The notes beneath the pieces were generated by a model that did no database searches, was not told where the DNA came from, and saw only the letters and a list, made by a program, of their open reading frames with translations. Of a DNA stretch of 46,817 bases, positions 8,605 through 16,190 are shown piece after piece; positions within the stretch are counted from its first letter, which is position 1; every line of letters begins with the position of its first letter. Location: assembly GCA_012514415.1 (NCBI GenBank), contig JAAZAH010000272.1:1-46817 (forward strand), given 5' to 3'. This stretch comes from Sandaracinaceae bacterium (lineage in GTDB: Bacteria; Myxococcota_A; Polyangia; Polyangiales; Houyiibacteriaceae). The translations under genes were made by a program, and so were the position numbers.

Positions 8605-9714
8605 CTACATCGAGCCGAAAAGTAGATAAAGCCCAAGCGCGCTGAGCGCGATCATCGCGCCTGCGAGCATATAGACGAGCGCATCCGAGCCTTGCGCGCC
8701 TTGCGGGGGAAGCTCGTTCACTTGCCGGGGCGCCCACCGCGCCGAGGACGCGTCCGCGGCCGAGGGGCGCAAGACTTCGAGTTCATTTCCCGCGCGAGTG
8801 ACGTTCGCCGGGAGGGCCTCCGAGATTTGCCCGGCATCTTCGGCGGAATCGTTCTCCACCGCTCTTCCTTCGTGCGCGACCTCACGGCTCACTCGATCGC
8901 GAACTTCGCCCTCGACGCCGTCACTTGCCGGAAGCTCGAAGTCCCCCACTTCATCCGGGAGGGCGAGACGCGCTTCAAGCGCCTCTTCGATGGGATCATG
9001 AAAAATGGCCCTCGCATCACCGAACGCGAGCACGGAGCCGCTTCGAAGACGTCTCCGCCGGAACGCTTGCCCATCCAAAGCCAAGCCGTTTCGAAGCGCT
9101 TCGACGCTGTAGCTCCCTCCATCCTCTTGGATCCGTGCGATGGACTCCGCCTCGGCCCCTGGCTCGCCGAACCCGCGCTCCATGGCGGGCTCATCGCTCA
9201 GCGCAAAACGATCGATGCCATCCTCTTTTCGTACAGTGAGGACGAGAGGGAGAGGGTGGTCCATCAGCCGATAACATTCGACGCTCCCGAGAATCTCGAG
9301 CGACGCCGGCTCGAGCCCTTCGCCGTCGACTTCGAGCAGATCGGCGAGGAGGGCCCGCGCAACGATCCCGCATCGCTTTGGATCGGGCGGCTCGGGCAGC
9401 GCGCGGACGAGCTCGACGCGAATGGCGAAAGCGCCGACGTGGATGAGCGCACCGTCACTAAGGCGTTTCGGTCGATGTGGAGGGAGAAGTTGGGTGTCGA
9501 CTCGCGTTCCGTTGGTCGAGTCTTCATCGACAAGGACGTAGGACGTCCCTTCGAGGCGGATGCTTGCGTGGAGCGCGCTCACCGACGCATGGGGGAGACA
9601 AAGATCGGCGGAGGCCGAGCGTCCAATATGGATCCGTGGCTGATCGAAGAGGAGCGAATGGGCCCGCCCAGGGCTCTCGGCGCTAGGGCCTTGAACGATC
9701 AGTCGGATCGCCAT
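8605..9714 (-). CDS. FHA-domain protein with C-terminal membrane anchor
   Basis: The N-terminal 100 residues form a forkhead-associated domain, a phosphothreonine-binding module: the order IHIGRS - LPHASVSALHASI - DEDSTNGT is the FHA signature (GR, S..H, N-G). The middle has a second, FHA-like beta-rich segment (RSGSVLAFGDA), then an acidic, disordered linker, and a hydrophobic helix near the C-terminus (DALVYMLAGAMIALSALGLY). The protein therefore probably presents its FHA domain in the cytoplasm from a C-terminal tail anchor. The start is placed at ATG 9714 with AAGG upstream; an in-frame TTG at 9750 coincides with a TTGACC promoter-like element and is rejected. It is divergent from the PilZ gene across a palindrome-rich region. 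Confidence 0.85.
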   Translation of the reverse strand: MAIRLIVQGPSAESPGRAHSLLFDQPRIHIGRSASADLCLPHASVSALHASIRLEGTSYVLVDEDSTNGTRVDTQLLPPHRPKRLSDGALIHVGAFAIRVELVRALPEPPDPKRCGIVARALLADLLEVDGEGLEPASLEILGSVECYRLMDHPLPLVLTVRKEDGIDRFALSDEPAMERGFGEPGAEAESIARIQEDGGSYSVEALRNGLALDGQAFRRRRLRSGSVLAFGDARAIFHDPIEEALEARLALPDEVGDFELPASDGVEGEVRDRVSREVAHEGRAVENDSAEDAGQISEALPANVTRAGNELEVLRPSAADASSARWAPRQVNELPPQGAQGSDALVYMLAGAMIALSALGLYLLFGSM

Positions 9715-9733
9715 GTTGAGCGACCTTATCGAT

Positions 9734-9860
9734 CCTTGGCCAAGGGTCAAATTTCTCGAGGACTGCCTCGAGTTGCCATTGTCGTCTCACGCCTTTGCCG
9801 AAAATTGGACAACTCGCCAACGGATCGGGCTCTCTCGAGAGGGCCGCGATCCATCGCGGC
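9734..9860. promoter_or_regulatory. Palindrome-rich divergent control region between FHA and PilZ genes
   Basis: Within the 159-bp divergent spacer there is a perfect 12-bp palindrome CCTTGGCCAAGG (9734-9745) directly next to a minus-strand TTGACC (9745-9750). There is also a CTCGAG pair able to form a 6-bp stem (9755-9760 / 9767-9772), an imperfect hairpin GGCTCTCTC/GAGAGGGCC (9828-9845), and a perfect 8-bp inverted repeat GCCGCGAT/ATCGCGGC (9843-9850 / 9853-9860) 13 bases before the PilZ gene start. These could be operator sites or RNA hairpins in the PilZ leader. Regulatory function is inference. Confidence 0.4.
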
Positions 9861-9873
9861 AAAGAGAGTGACC

Positions 9874-11793
9874 ATGGCAGGCATCGAGCGACGCGATAGA
9901 CACAATCCAAGGGTTCGCTTGGGCGGACTTCCCATTGAGCTGGCTGAGGATGATCTCCCGGGCGGCTTTGAAGCGGACGCTCACGATCTCGGCGTTGGCG
10001 GTGTCGGTATACGTTCCGCGTTCCTCCCACGGATTGGAAGCCGTCTCCGTCTCCGTCTCGTGAGTCCAGAGGGTGGGCGGCCGATCGAAGCGCGCGGTGA
10101 GGTGGTTTGGCGCGACGACGCGGGACCGCACGAAGGCGCATTCGGGCTCCGCTTCGACGCGATGGACGGCGCCTCGGCCGAGGAAATCGCGCGGCTGATC
10201 GAGGTGCAGAGGAGTGGGAAGGGTGGACCGTCTCTCGAAGCGATCGAAGCGATCGAGCTCGAAGAGCCGCCGCACGCGGAGCCCTCATCCGAAGCGCCGG
10301 GTGAGATCGAGCAGACGCCACGAAGCGAAAACGTCGATCTTCACCTCGACGGTGTGGGCGAATCACTCGAAGCCCTCCTCGTCCATGACGGAGGTGATCT
10401 GGTCACTCTCGAGCAATCCCTCGACTTCCTTTCTCTTGGGCGTGGGGCCGCGCTGGGGGATGGGCGGCGCGGCGAGATCGCCGCGATCGAGCTCCGGGTC
10501 GACAACGGGCTTCCGCGTCTTGCAATCACCTTGAGCTTCGATGAAGCCTTCTCAGAAGGCAGCTCGCTCGAGGGTGCACATGCGAGCGATACCGCTCAGA
10601 GCGACGGCGTCGATGATGATTTCGTTGAAGCCTCACACGTCTTTGCGAAGGGCGTTCGCATCTCGAGCGCCGGCGAGCTCGAGGCCGTGATGGAGCCACT
10701 CTTCGAGGCCGAAGAAGCCGCCCGCGAGGCCGTGCGACTCGGCGAACCACTCGAGGCGGCGGCTCGTGTGGTGGGAGAGGCCTCAGGAGATACCTTCGGA
10801 GCGGCGGGCGACGAGGCGTTCGAGTCAGACAAGCCCGCCTCGGATCTCGGTTACGAACGTCAAGCGCGCCACGACGCGACCGGAGCCATCGAGCACGACG
10901 AGCGGCTCGATGCCGCAGAGGCCGCCTTCTTTGAGCAGCCCCGCTTCCAGGGCACCTACGTCGAGCGACCCCATGACCCGCTGATCGAAGAGCCCACCGG
11001 CGCGCTCGTCGAGCTCCGCCGCTTTGCTCTTCGCGCGAGGCTCGGCGCCGTCGAAGGCTATCGCCGCATGAAGCCCCACGTCGAGCGGCTCGCCACGAAG
11101 TTCGGTGCGCGCTCCTCGCGCATCCTCGGCACCACGTTCGACGCGATCATGGCATTTCTCCGCTCCATCGTCGTTCGGAGCCGCCATTTCACGCGTGCGT
11201 TCGTGACGCGCCTCCTCGATCGCTCCTCGCTCGAAGAGGCTGTGCCGCAAAACCGTCCACGAAGGCAGCAAAACGCTCCCGAGGTCCCTCTCGAGTCGCG
11301 CAAAAAATCGAGGACTCAGCTTATCGTTGCACTCGGCGCCCTTCTTGGGCTTGTCGCTGCTTTCGGTTGGCTCGTCACCGGCGTGAAGGGGCGCGAAGCG
11401 GATGAGTCGCTCCCCAGCGCGGCGGAGAGCGCTCCGGAAAATGAAGTTGCGGGAAGTGCCCTTCAGCTTCCGCCGTCTCCCGGGATCGACTCGAGCGTCG
11501 CCTACGGAGCGGAAAACATCCCGAGCGCGATGATCTTCGAGCTGACTCTCGAAGGCGAGCCCCTTACGATTCGCGGCGAGCCATTTGCCGAGGGCGTCCG
11601 CGTGCATATTCCGGATGCGCGCGCGCTGAGCCGGGCCGGCGTCATCGCTGCGAATCATCCAGACATCGAGTACGCGTCCATTCGCAACCTCGAGGATGGC
11701 GCCGAGCTCGAACTTCGCTTTGTTCCGGGGCGCGAGCCGGCTTATCGCGTTGAGCTTCGCGGCCTCACGCTCCGCGTCGCGCTTTCTCCCTAA
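9874..11793 (+). CDS. PilZ-domain protein with membrane helix and AMIN-like C-terminus
   Basis: The start is the ATG at 9874, preceded by AGAGAGTG; open frame continues upstream but runs through the divergent FHA gene. Residues 1-110 are PilZ-like: an arginine-rich N-terminus (ERRDRHNPRVRL), then DAHDLGVGGVGIRS at the place of the (D/N)xSxxG motif, and an EARGEVVWRD strand. The canonical serine is Gly here, so c-di-GMP binding is uncertain. A long acidic, low-complexity region follows, then a basic segment, one membrane helix (about 481-504) and a C-terminal domain (about 545-639) whose strand pattern and ending (YRVELRGLTLRVAL) resemble AMIN domains of cell-envelope proteins. The layout suggests a cytoplasmic sensor coupled to a periplasmic wall-binding module. 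Total 639 residues. Confidence 0.8.
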   Translation: MAGIERRDRHNPRVRLGGLPIELAEDDLPGGFEADAHDLGVGGVGIRSAFLPRIGSRLRLRLVSPEGGRPIEARGEVVWRDDAGPHEGAFGLRFDAMDGASAEEIARLIEVQRSGKGGPSLEAIEAIELEEPPHAEPSSEAPGEIEQTPRSENVDLHLDGVGESLEALLVHDGGDLVTLEQSLDFLSLGRGAALGDGRRGEIAAIELRVDNGLPRLAITLSFDEAFSEGSSLEGAHASDTAQSDGVDDDFVEASHVFAKGVRISSAGELEAVMEPLFEAEEAAREAVRLGEPLEAAARVVGEASGDTFGAAGDEAFESDKPASDLGYERQARHDATGAIEHDERLDAAEAAFFEQPRFQGTYVERPHDPLIEEPTGALVELRRFALRARLGAVEGYRRMKPHVERLATKFGARSSRILGTTFDAIMAFLRSIVVRSRHFTRAFVTRLLDRSSLEEAVPQNRPRRQQNAPEVPLESRKKSRTQLIVALGALLGLVAAFGWLVTGVKGREADESLPSAAESAPENEVAGSALQLPPSPGIDSSVAYGAENIPSAMIFELTLEGEPLTIRGEPFAEGVRVHIPDARALSRAGVIAANHPDIEYASIRNLEDGAELELRFVPGREPAYRVELRGLTLRVALSP

Positions 11794-11794
11794 G

Positions 11795-11823
11795 ACCCGG
11801 TGCCGGTGTTCGGGACGCCGGGT
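11795..11823. terminator. Hairpin filling the gap between convergent genes
   Basis: ACCCGGTG (11795-11802) pairs with CGCCGGGT (11816-11823) over 8 bp including one G-T wobble, with a smaller inner stem. It exactly fills the 30 bases between the two convergent stop codons. It has no T-run on either strand, so it may be a bidirectional pause site or an RNA 3'-end structure rather than a classical intrinsic terminator. Confidence 0.4.
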
Positions 11824-13788
11824 TCAGCGCCCGGGGCTCTTCTCGTCCTCAGACGCCCTCTCGATATCGAGGATGCGCTGTTCTCCGACGTAATCCTTGG
11901 TCTCGTAGCGGGTAAGCGTCCCGATCTTCTTGACGATCTCTGCCATCCGCTCCACTTCGGATGAGATGATCTTGGTCACTCGTTCGAGACGAGGATCGTT
12001 CGAGGCGGGGCTCCGTTTGAGAAGCTCGGCGCAGGCGAGGATGCTGGTGAGCGGCTGATTGAGCTCATGTGCGGCCGCCCCCGCAATCTCGGCAACGAGC
12101 GCGTGACGTTCGCTCATCTCGAGCTTTGCCTGAGCCTCAGCGAGGTGTTTTTCGGCTTCCATCTTTTCGCGAAGGTCCGTAAAAACGCCGAAGGTGGCCA
12201 CGGGTTCGCGCCCCTCGTAAATCATGGCGGCTGAAAGTTGAATCGGGATCACATCGCCCTGAACATCGACCGCCTCCATGATCGTCGGCTCGAGGCGGCC
12301 CTCACCCCCATAATGCGGTGAACGAAGGCGGCGCATCACCTCTCGCGCTCCGCCCTCGGTGTAGAGCTGCTCGATATTCATCGTCCCGATCACTTCATCC
12401 GCTTGGTAGCCGTAGATTTTTTCTGCGGCGGGGTTGAAGAGGACGATCGTTCCCGACATGTCGGCGGCGATGATTCCGTCAACGGACGCTTCGACGAGGC
12501 TTTCAAGAAAGCCCATGGTCTTGATGAGATCGGCCTCGACCCGTCGCTGCTCGGTCACGTCCATTAGCGAGACGATCACTGTCCCCTCTTCTTCCGGAAG
12601 CGGAGCGAACGAGCAGCTGCAGACGACCGGATCCTCGATGCCGCGAGGCACAAGGCGGATGTCGATCCCGCGCGGATACTCCCCCCGGCGAAAACTTCGC
12701 CAGAGTTCTCGCGCTCGCTGTCGATCGTCCGGGTGGACGAGGAAACTCACATCCTGCCCCGGTCCGGTGCGCTCGTTCAGCCCCGAGATCTCCATGGCGC
12801 GGCGGTTCCCGAAAATCAGCCGACCTTGTGAATCGATGCACGCGATCCCCTCGGCCGCATTTTCGTAGAGGCTTGCGAATCGCGCTGTTTCGCGGAGCTT
12901 CCTCTCGGCTTCATAGCGTTCCGTCGAAACCTGTTGGTTGCGATCGCGCAGCTGATTGAACGCCCTGGAGCTCCGAAGTGCGCCGGCGAGGGCCGTAGCG
13001 ATGCTCGAGCAGAGCCGGACGAGTCGGGTGCTCGCAGGCGAGGGGGCTCGTGAACGCAGCGCGAGCGCGCCAAGCGTCCGCTTCTCGGCGATTAAAGGAA
13101 AGAGATGCATCGAGCGGTAATGGAACATCCCACCGAAAGCGTCGTCCGTGCCCTCGAAGAGCGGATGCGATTCGGTATCGTCGATGAGGACTGGCGCGTT
13201 GGTCTCGATGAGCTGGCGGAGCTCGGGATAGCGGGCAAGATCGAGGACGAGGTTTTGGAGATCGCGATTGTCGCTCGAGGCGAGGATGTAGCCGACGCGC
13301 GCGGCCATTGCGGAAGGGATGGCGATGATGGAGACACGCTCGGCGCTCGATGCATTGGCCAGCCGGTGAGCGACGGTAAAGAGGACCTCGCTCACGTCGA
13401 GCGCGCTCGCAATAAGCTCATTGATCTCCACGAGCGAGCGATGATCCGCCCGTTCCTCCTGAAGCCTCGTTTCGAGATCGATCGCCCGGACGATGAGCGC
13501 GAGCTGTTGAGTGAACTCGCGCTCGGGAGAACTGAAGCGCAGCACCTCCGGTCCGAGCGCGGATTCTGCGCGCGCGAGGATGGCGCGCTCGTCCGTGACG
13601 ACGAGCGCAATATCTTCGCGCTTCTTTGTCGTGATGAAGGCCTCGAGTTCGCGGGCGTCGTGGATTGCGTGCAACCGCAGGCTCGCTCTCGGTTCGATCG
13701 AGAAACCTCTCGCGATCAGTTCGGCGCTGAGCGAGTCCCTCGCATCGGGTTTCGCGATGAGGGCGAAGCTGGGGAAAGAGACTTTCAT
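11824..13788 (-). CDS. GAF/PAS/PAS sensor with His-phosphoacceptor domain but no kinase ATPase domain
   Basis: Domain order in the 654 residues: a receiver-like N-terminal fold (about 1-110) without a convincing phospho-Asp motif; a GAF-type domain (about 120-280); a PAS domain (about 310-430, SLYENAAEGIACIDSQGRLIFGN); a second PAS (about 435-550, LVEASVDGIIAADMSGTIVLFN); and a DHp/HisKA domain with H-box HELNQP, His at 574. Only about 80 residues follow the His, ending after TRYETKDYVG...LDIERA. There is no HATPase domain (no N, G1 or G2 box), and a convergent gene begins 30 bp beyond the stop, so nothing has been split off downstream. It could be phosphorylated by another kinase or act as a phosphotransfer or dimerisation partner. 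The start has GAGGT nine bases upstream. Confidence 0.88.
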   Translation of the reverse strand: MKVSFPSFALIAKPDARDSLSAELIARGFSIEPRASLRLHAIHDARELEAFITTKKREDIALVVTDERAILARAESALGPEVLRFSSPEREFTQQLALIVRAIDLETRLQEERADHRSLVEINELIASALDVSEVLFTVAHRLANASSAERVSIIAIPSAMAARVGYILASSDNRDLQNLVLDLARYPELRQLIETNAPVLIDDTESHPLFEGTDDAFGGMFHYRSMHLFPLIAEKRTLGALALRSRAPSPASTRLVRLCSSIATALAGALRSSRAFNQLRDRNQQVSTERYEAERKLRETARFASLYENAAEGIACIDSQGRLIFGNRRAMEISGLNERTGPGQDVSFLVHPDDRQRARELWRSFRRGEYPRGIDIRLVPRGIEDPVVCSCSFAPLPEEEGTVIVSLMDVTEQRRVEADLIKTMGFLESLVEASVDGIIAADMSGTIVLFNPAAEKIYGYQADEVIGTMNIEQLYTEGGAREVMRRLRSPHYGGEGRLEPTIMEAVDVQGDVIPIQLSAAMIYEGREPVATFGVFTDLREKMEAEKHLAEAQAKLEMSERHALVAEIAGAAAHELNQPLTSILACAELLKRSPASNDPRLERVTKIISSEVERMAEIVKKIGTLTRYETKDYVGEQRILDIERASEDEKSPGR

Positions 13789-13856
13789 GCGTCGACCTCA
13801 TGAGGATACCCAATCGCCATGCTGCCCCGCGATGAAATTTTTGTAGAGGCATCCGG

Positions 13857-14708
13857 ATGCCCTCGATCGGGGCGCGAGCTATGCTGCGCCGAATGCGTGC
13901 CCCCATCGGCGTCTTTGATTCTGGCCTCGGCGGCCTCACGGTCGTCAGGGCGATCCGAGCGGCGCTCCCCGACGAGGACATTGTCTATCTCGGCGATACG
14001 GCGCGGGTGCCCTACGGGACGCGAAGTCCGGAGACTGTGGTTCGATATGCTGCCTCATGCGCTCGAGCCCTTCTTCGACACGACGTAAAGCTTCTGGTCG
14101 TCGCGTGCAATACCGTGAGCGCGGTCGCTCTTCCCGAGCTTGCCTCGCGCTTCGGCATCCCCGTCATCGGCGTGATCGAGGCCGGCGCAAAGGCTGGCGC
14201 GGGCATCAGCCAGGGTGGGCGCATCGGCGTTCTCGCGACCGCGGGCACTGTCGCTTCGGGCGCGTATGAGCGCGCGATCCATGCCCTCAACCCGAGGCTC
14301 GAGGTCGTCGCCGTCCCGGCTCCGCTCTTTGTGCCGCTCGCCGAGGAGGGCTGGACCGAAGGCGCGATCCCCGAGGGCATCGCCGACCGCTATCTCGGAC
14401 CACTCATCGAAGCGCAGGTCGATAGCATCATCCTGGGCTGCACTCACTACCCACTCCTTCGTACAACCATCGAACGCGTTCTCAGCCGATCCGCCGCGCC
14501 CGCCCAGGTCGTCGATAGCGCTGAGGCGCTCGCCGCCGATCTTCGATTGGTGCTTGACGAATATTCCCTCCGTTTCAGCCGCCGGGATCGCAGCGGACAG
14601 CTGCGCGTCTACGTCACCGATCAGCCGCGCTCGTTTCGCGATGTGGCGAATCGTTTCCTTGGCGCCTCCCTTGGCGATTTCCCGGTCGAGGCCATCGACC
14701 TCGAATAA
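13857..14708 (+). CDS. murI: Glutamate racemase
   Basis: MurI interconverts L- and D-glutamate, supplying D-Glu for peptidoglycan in the cytoplasm. The 283-residue protein has the family's opening PIGVFDSGLGGLTVVRAI, the DTARVPYG motif, and the two catalytic cysteines in VVACNTVS and ILGCTHYPLL. The C-terminal half carries the second aspartate/glutamate racemase lobe. The ATG at 13857 is kept because AGAGG lies about eight bases upstream. In-frame ATGs at 13881 and 13893 would give an N-terminus closer to the family norm. It is divergent from the kinase-like gene and followed by an alpha/beta hydrolase gene in the same direction after about 40 bp. Confidence 0.94.
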   Translation: MPSIGARAMLRRMRAPIGVFDSGLGGLTVVRAIRAALPDEDIVYLGDTARVPYGTRSPETVVRYAASCARALLRHDVKLLVVACNTVSAVALPELASRFGIPVIGVIEAGAKAGAGISQGGRIGVLATAGTVASGAYERAIHALNPRLEVVAVPAPLFVPLAEEGWTEGAIPEGIADRYLGPLIEAQVDSIILGCTHYPLLRTTIERVLSRSAAPAQVVDSAEALAADLRLVLDEYSLRFSRRDRSGQLRVYVTDQPRSFRDVANRFLGASLGDFPVEAIDLE

Positions 14709-14750
14709 ACTTGGCCACGGAAGGTGAAGCGCTTACCTTCGTCGTCGTCC

Positions 14751-15767
14751 ATGATCTTACGCACCGAAATCGTCGAACAAACCGTCAACGGTGAGGAGCG
14801 CGTCGAGCTCGTCAAAGAGATCGTGATGACGCCGTCCCAGCAGCTTGGGATGGTCCGAAAGCGCCTCCCGCCGCCCCACGAGTCCAAAGGAACCGTCCTC
14901 CTTGTGCACGGTTTCGCGCAAAATCGATATACATGGCATCTCGAAGGCCGCTCATTTTCAGCATATCTTGCGCGCGAGGGTTACGACGTCTTCACGGTCG
15001 ATCTACGCGGTCATGGGCGTTCGCGTCGGTACAGTGATGCCCTCCCTCGGACGGTCGATGAATACGTTCAAGAGGACATTCCGATCGTTGTCCGCGAGGC
15101 GCTCCGCATCAGCGGCGCCGAAAAGGGCTTCCTCATCGGGCATTCGATGGGCGGGATGATCAGCTATGCCGCCGCGCCTGCGCTCCGTGATCAGCTACGG
15201 GGGGTCGTCAGCATCGGTTCACCGTTTCGCTTTGGCCTCGGGAACGCATTTCTACGCAACCTCGCCAAGATCCTCGCCACCATCCGTTTTACCGGAATTT
15301 TCGACAAAAACCCGCGCCTCCCGACGCATCTTTTTGGCCGACATGTCCTCGGCGGATTCCGCTCCGTCTTCGATCTCCCTGCGTTCCCGGCCTCGGCCCA
15401 AGGGTGGAAACCTGGCTCGATGGAGCCCGAGCTTCTTCGCGAATACCTCGGCAAATCCTTCGAGGCCACCGCAGTTCAGATCCTCTTCGATATCTTCTCG
15501 GGAGCCGATCGAGTGACCTACGGAGCGCCCGATGGAAGGGTCGATTACGGGATCGCCTTCGAATCGCTTGACCTCCCCCTTCTTGTGATCGCCGGGACAG
15601 AGGACAGCCTCGCTCCCCCAGCGTCGGTCAAAGAAGCGTATCGGATGAGTGGATCGCGCGATAAGACCTATCGCGAGTTTCCGGCTGGACACATCGATCT
15701 CGTTCATGGACGCGAAGCGCCCCAAACCGTCTGGCCGCTCATCCGCGATTGGCTCGATCGACATTGA
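14751..15767 (+). CDS. Alpha/beta-fold hydrolase
   Basis: The 338-residue protein (from ATG 14751; a GTG at 14724 is possible) has the standard alpha/beta hydrolase order: oxyanion-hole segment LLVHGFAQNRYTW, DLRGHGRSR, the nucleophile elbow GHSMGG, an acid-bearing TEDSLAPP loop and a final FPAGHIDLVHG with the catalytic His. The sequence style resembles acylesterases, lipases and PHA-related hydrolases acting on hydrophobic acyl substrates. No signal peptide is evident. The substrate cannot be named from sequence. The phasin-like gene converges from the other side, separated by a terminator. Confidence 0.85.
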   Translation: MILRTEIVEQTVNGEERVELVKEIVMTPSQQLGMVRKRLPPPHESKGTVLLVHGFAQNRYTWHLEGRSFSAYLAREGYDVFTVDLRGHGRSRRYSDALPRTVDEYVQEDIPIVVREALRISGAEKGFLIGHSMGGMISYAAAPALRDQLRGVVSIGSPFRFGLGNAFLRNLAKILATIRFTGIFDKNPRLPTHLFGRHVLGGFRSVFDLPAFPASAQGWKPGSMEPELLREYLGKSFEATAVQILFDIFSGADRVTYGAPDGRVDYGIAFESLDLPLLVIAGTEDSLAPPASVKEAYRMSGSRDKTYREFPAGHIDLVHGREAPQTVWPLIRDWLDRH

Positions 15768-15793
15768 CGGGCATTCGAGCGTCATGATCCACA

Positions 15794-15832
15794 AAGAAAA
15801 AGGCCCCCGCAGCGACGATCGATGCAGAGGCC
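15794..15832 (-). terminator. Rho-independent terminator of the SCP2-CaiB-phasin operon
   Basis: Read on the minus strand, GGCCTCTGCA (15832-15823) pairs with TGCGGGGGCC (15811-15802) over 10 bp including two G-T wobbles, with an 11-base loop, followed by TTTTTCTTT. It sits about 50 bp beyond the phasin-like stop and insulates the operon from the convergent hydrolase gene. Confidence 0.8.
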
Positions 15833-15883
15833 GATTCGGTGGAGCCCTCAGCGGGGCTTCTCAGCCGCGCCGGATGAGCGAGC

Positions 15884-16180
15884 TTATTCCTTAGCGGCAG
15901 CCGCCTTTTTCGCGGCATCAAGCTCGGCCTTGGTGCGCTGAAGCTCGCGTTCCATCTTCTTGAGGTTGCGCTTCAGCTCCTTGAGCTCGTTCTTCGTGAC
16001 GATATTGAGGCTCTCGGCGACCTCTTCGACGCGCTGCTCAAAGACGTCCTGCGCCTGCTGGCGCACCTGGATCGCCTTCATCATCGCCTTGGTGAAGCGC
16101 TCGTCCTGCATCAGCGCTTGGGTCCGAGGATCCGAGAGGACTTTCACGCTCGTCTGCTTGAGAAAGGATTTTAGGGCCAT
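15884..16180 (-). CDS. Phasin-like small helical protein
   Basis: The 98-residue protein is almost wholly helical. An N-terminal segment (about 1-45) resembles the phasin/PHA-granule-associated fold, followed by a long charged coiled coil rich in Lys, Glu and Leu, and a Lys/Ala-rich tail. Phasins coat polyhydroxyalkanoate granules; granule binding here is inference from the fold style. A GAGGAG ribosome binding site precedes the ATG. It is the last gene of a three-gene operon after a CaiB-type CoA transferase (10-bp gap) and ends in a strong terminator. An alternative is a coiled-coil scaffold unrelated to PHA. Confidence 0.7.
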   Translation of the reverse strand: MALKSFLKQTSVKVLSDPRTQALMQDERFTKAMMKAIQVRQQAQDVFEQRVEEVAESLNIVTKNELKELKRNLKKMERELQRTKAELDAAKKAAAAKE

Positions 16181-16190
16181 CGTATTCTCC

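Noticed and set aside
9715..9750. TTG start 12 codons upstream for the FHA gene
   Set aside because: The TTG is part of a TTGACC promoter-like element, and ATG 9714 has AAGG upstream.
8692..9873. 394 codons of open frame upstream of and continuous with the PilZ gene
   Set aside because: It lies over the divergent FHA gene, whose protein matches a known domain, and crosses the divergent promoter region. The PilZ start at ATG 9874 has its own ribosome binding site.
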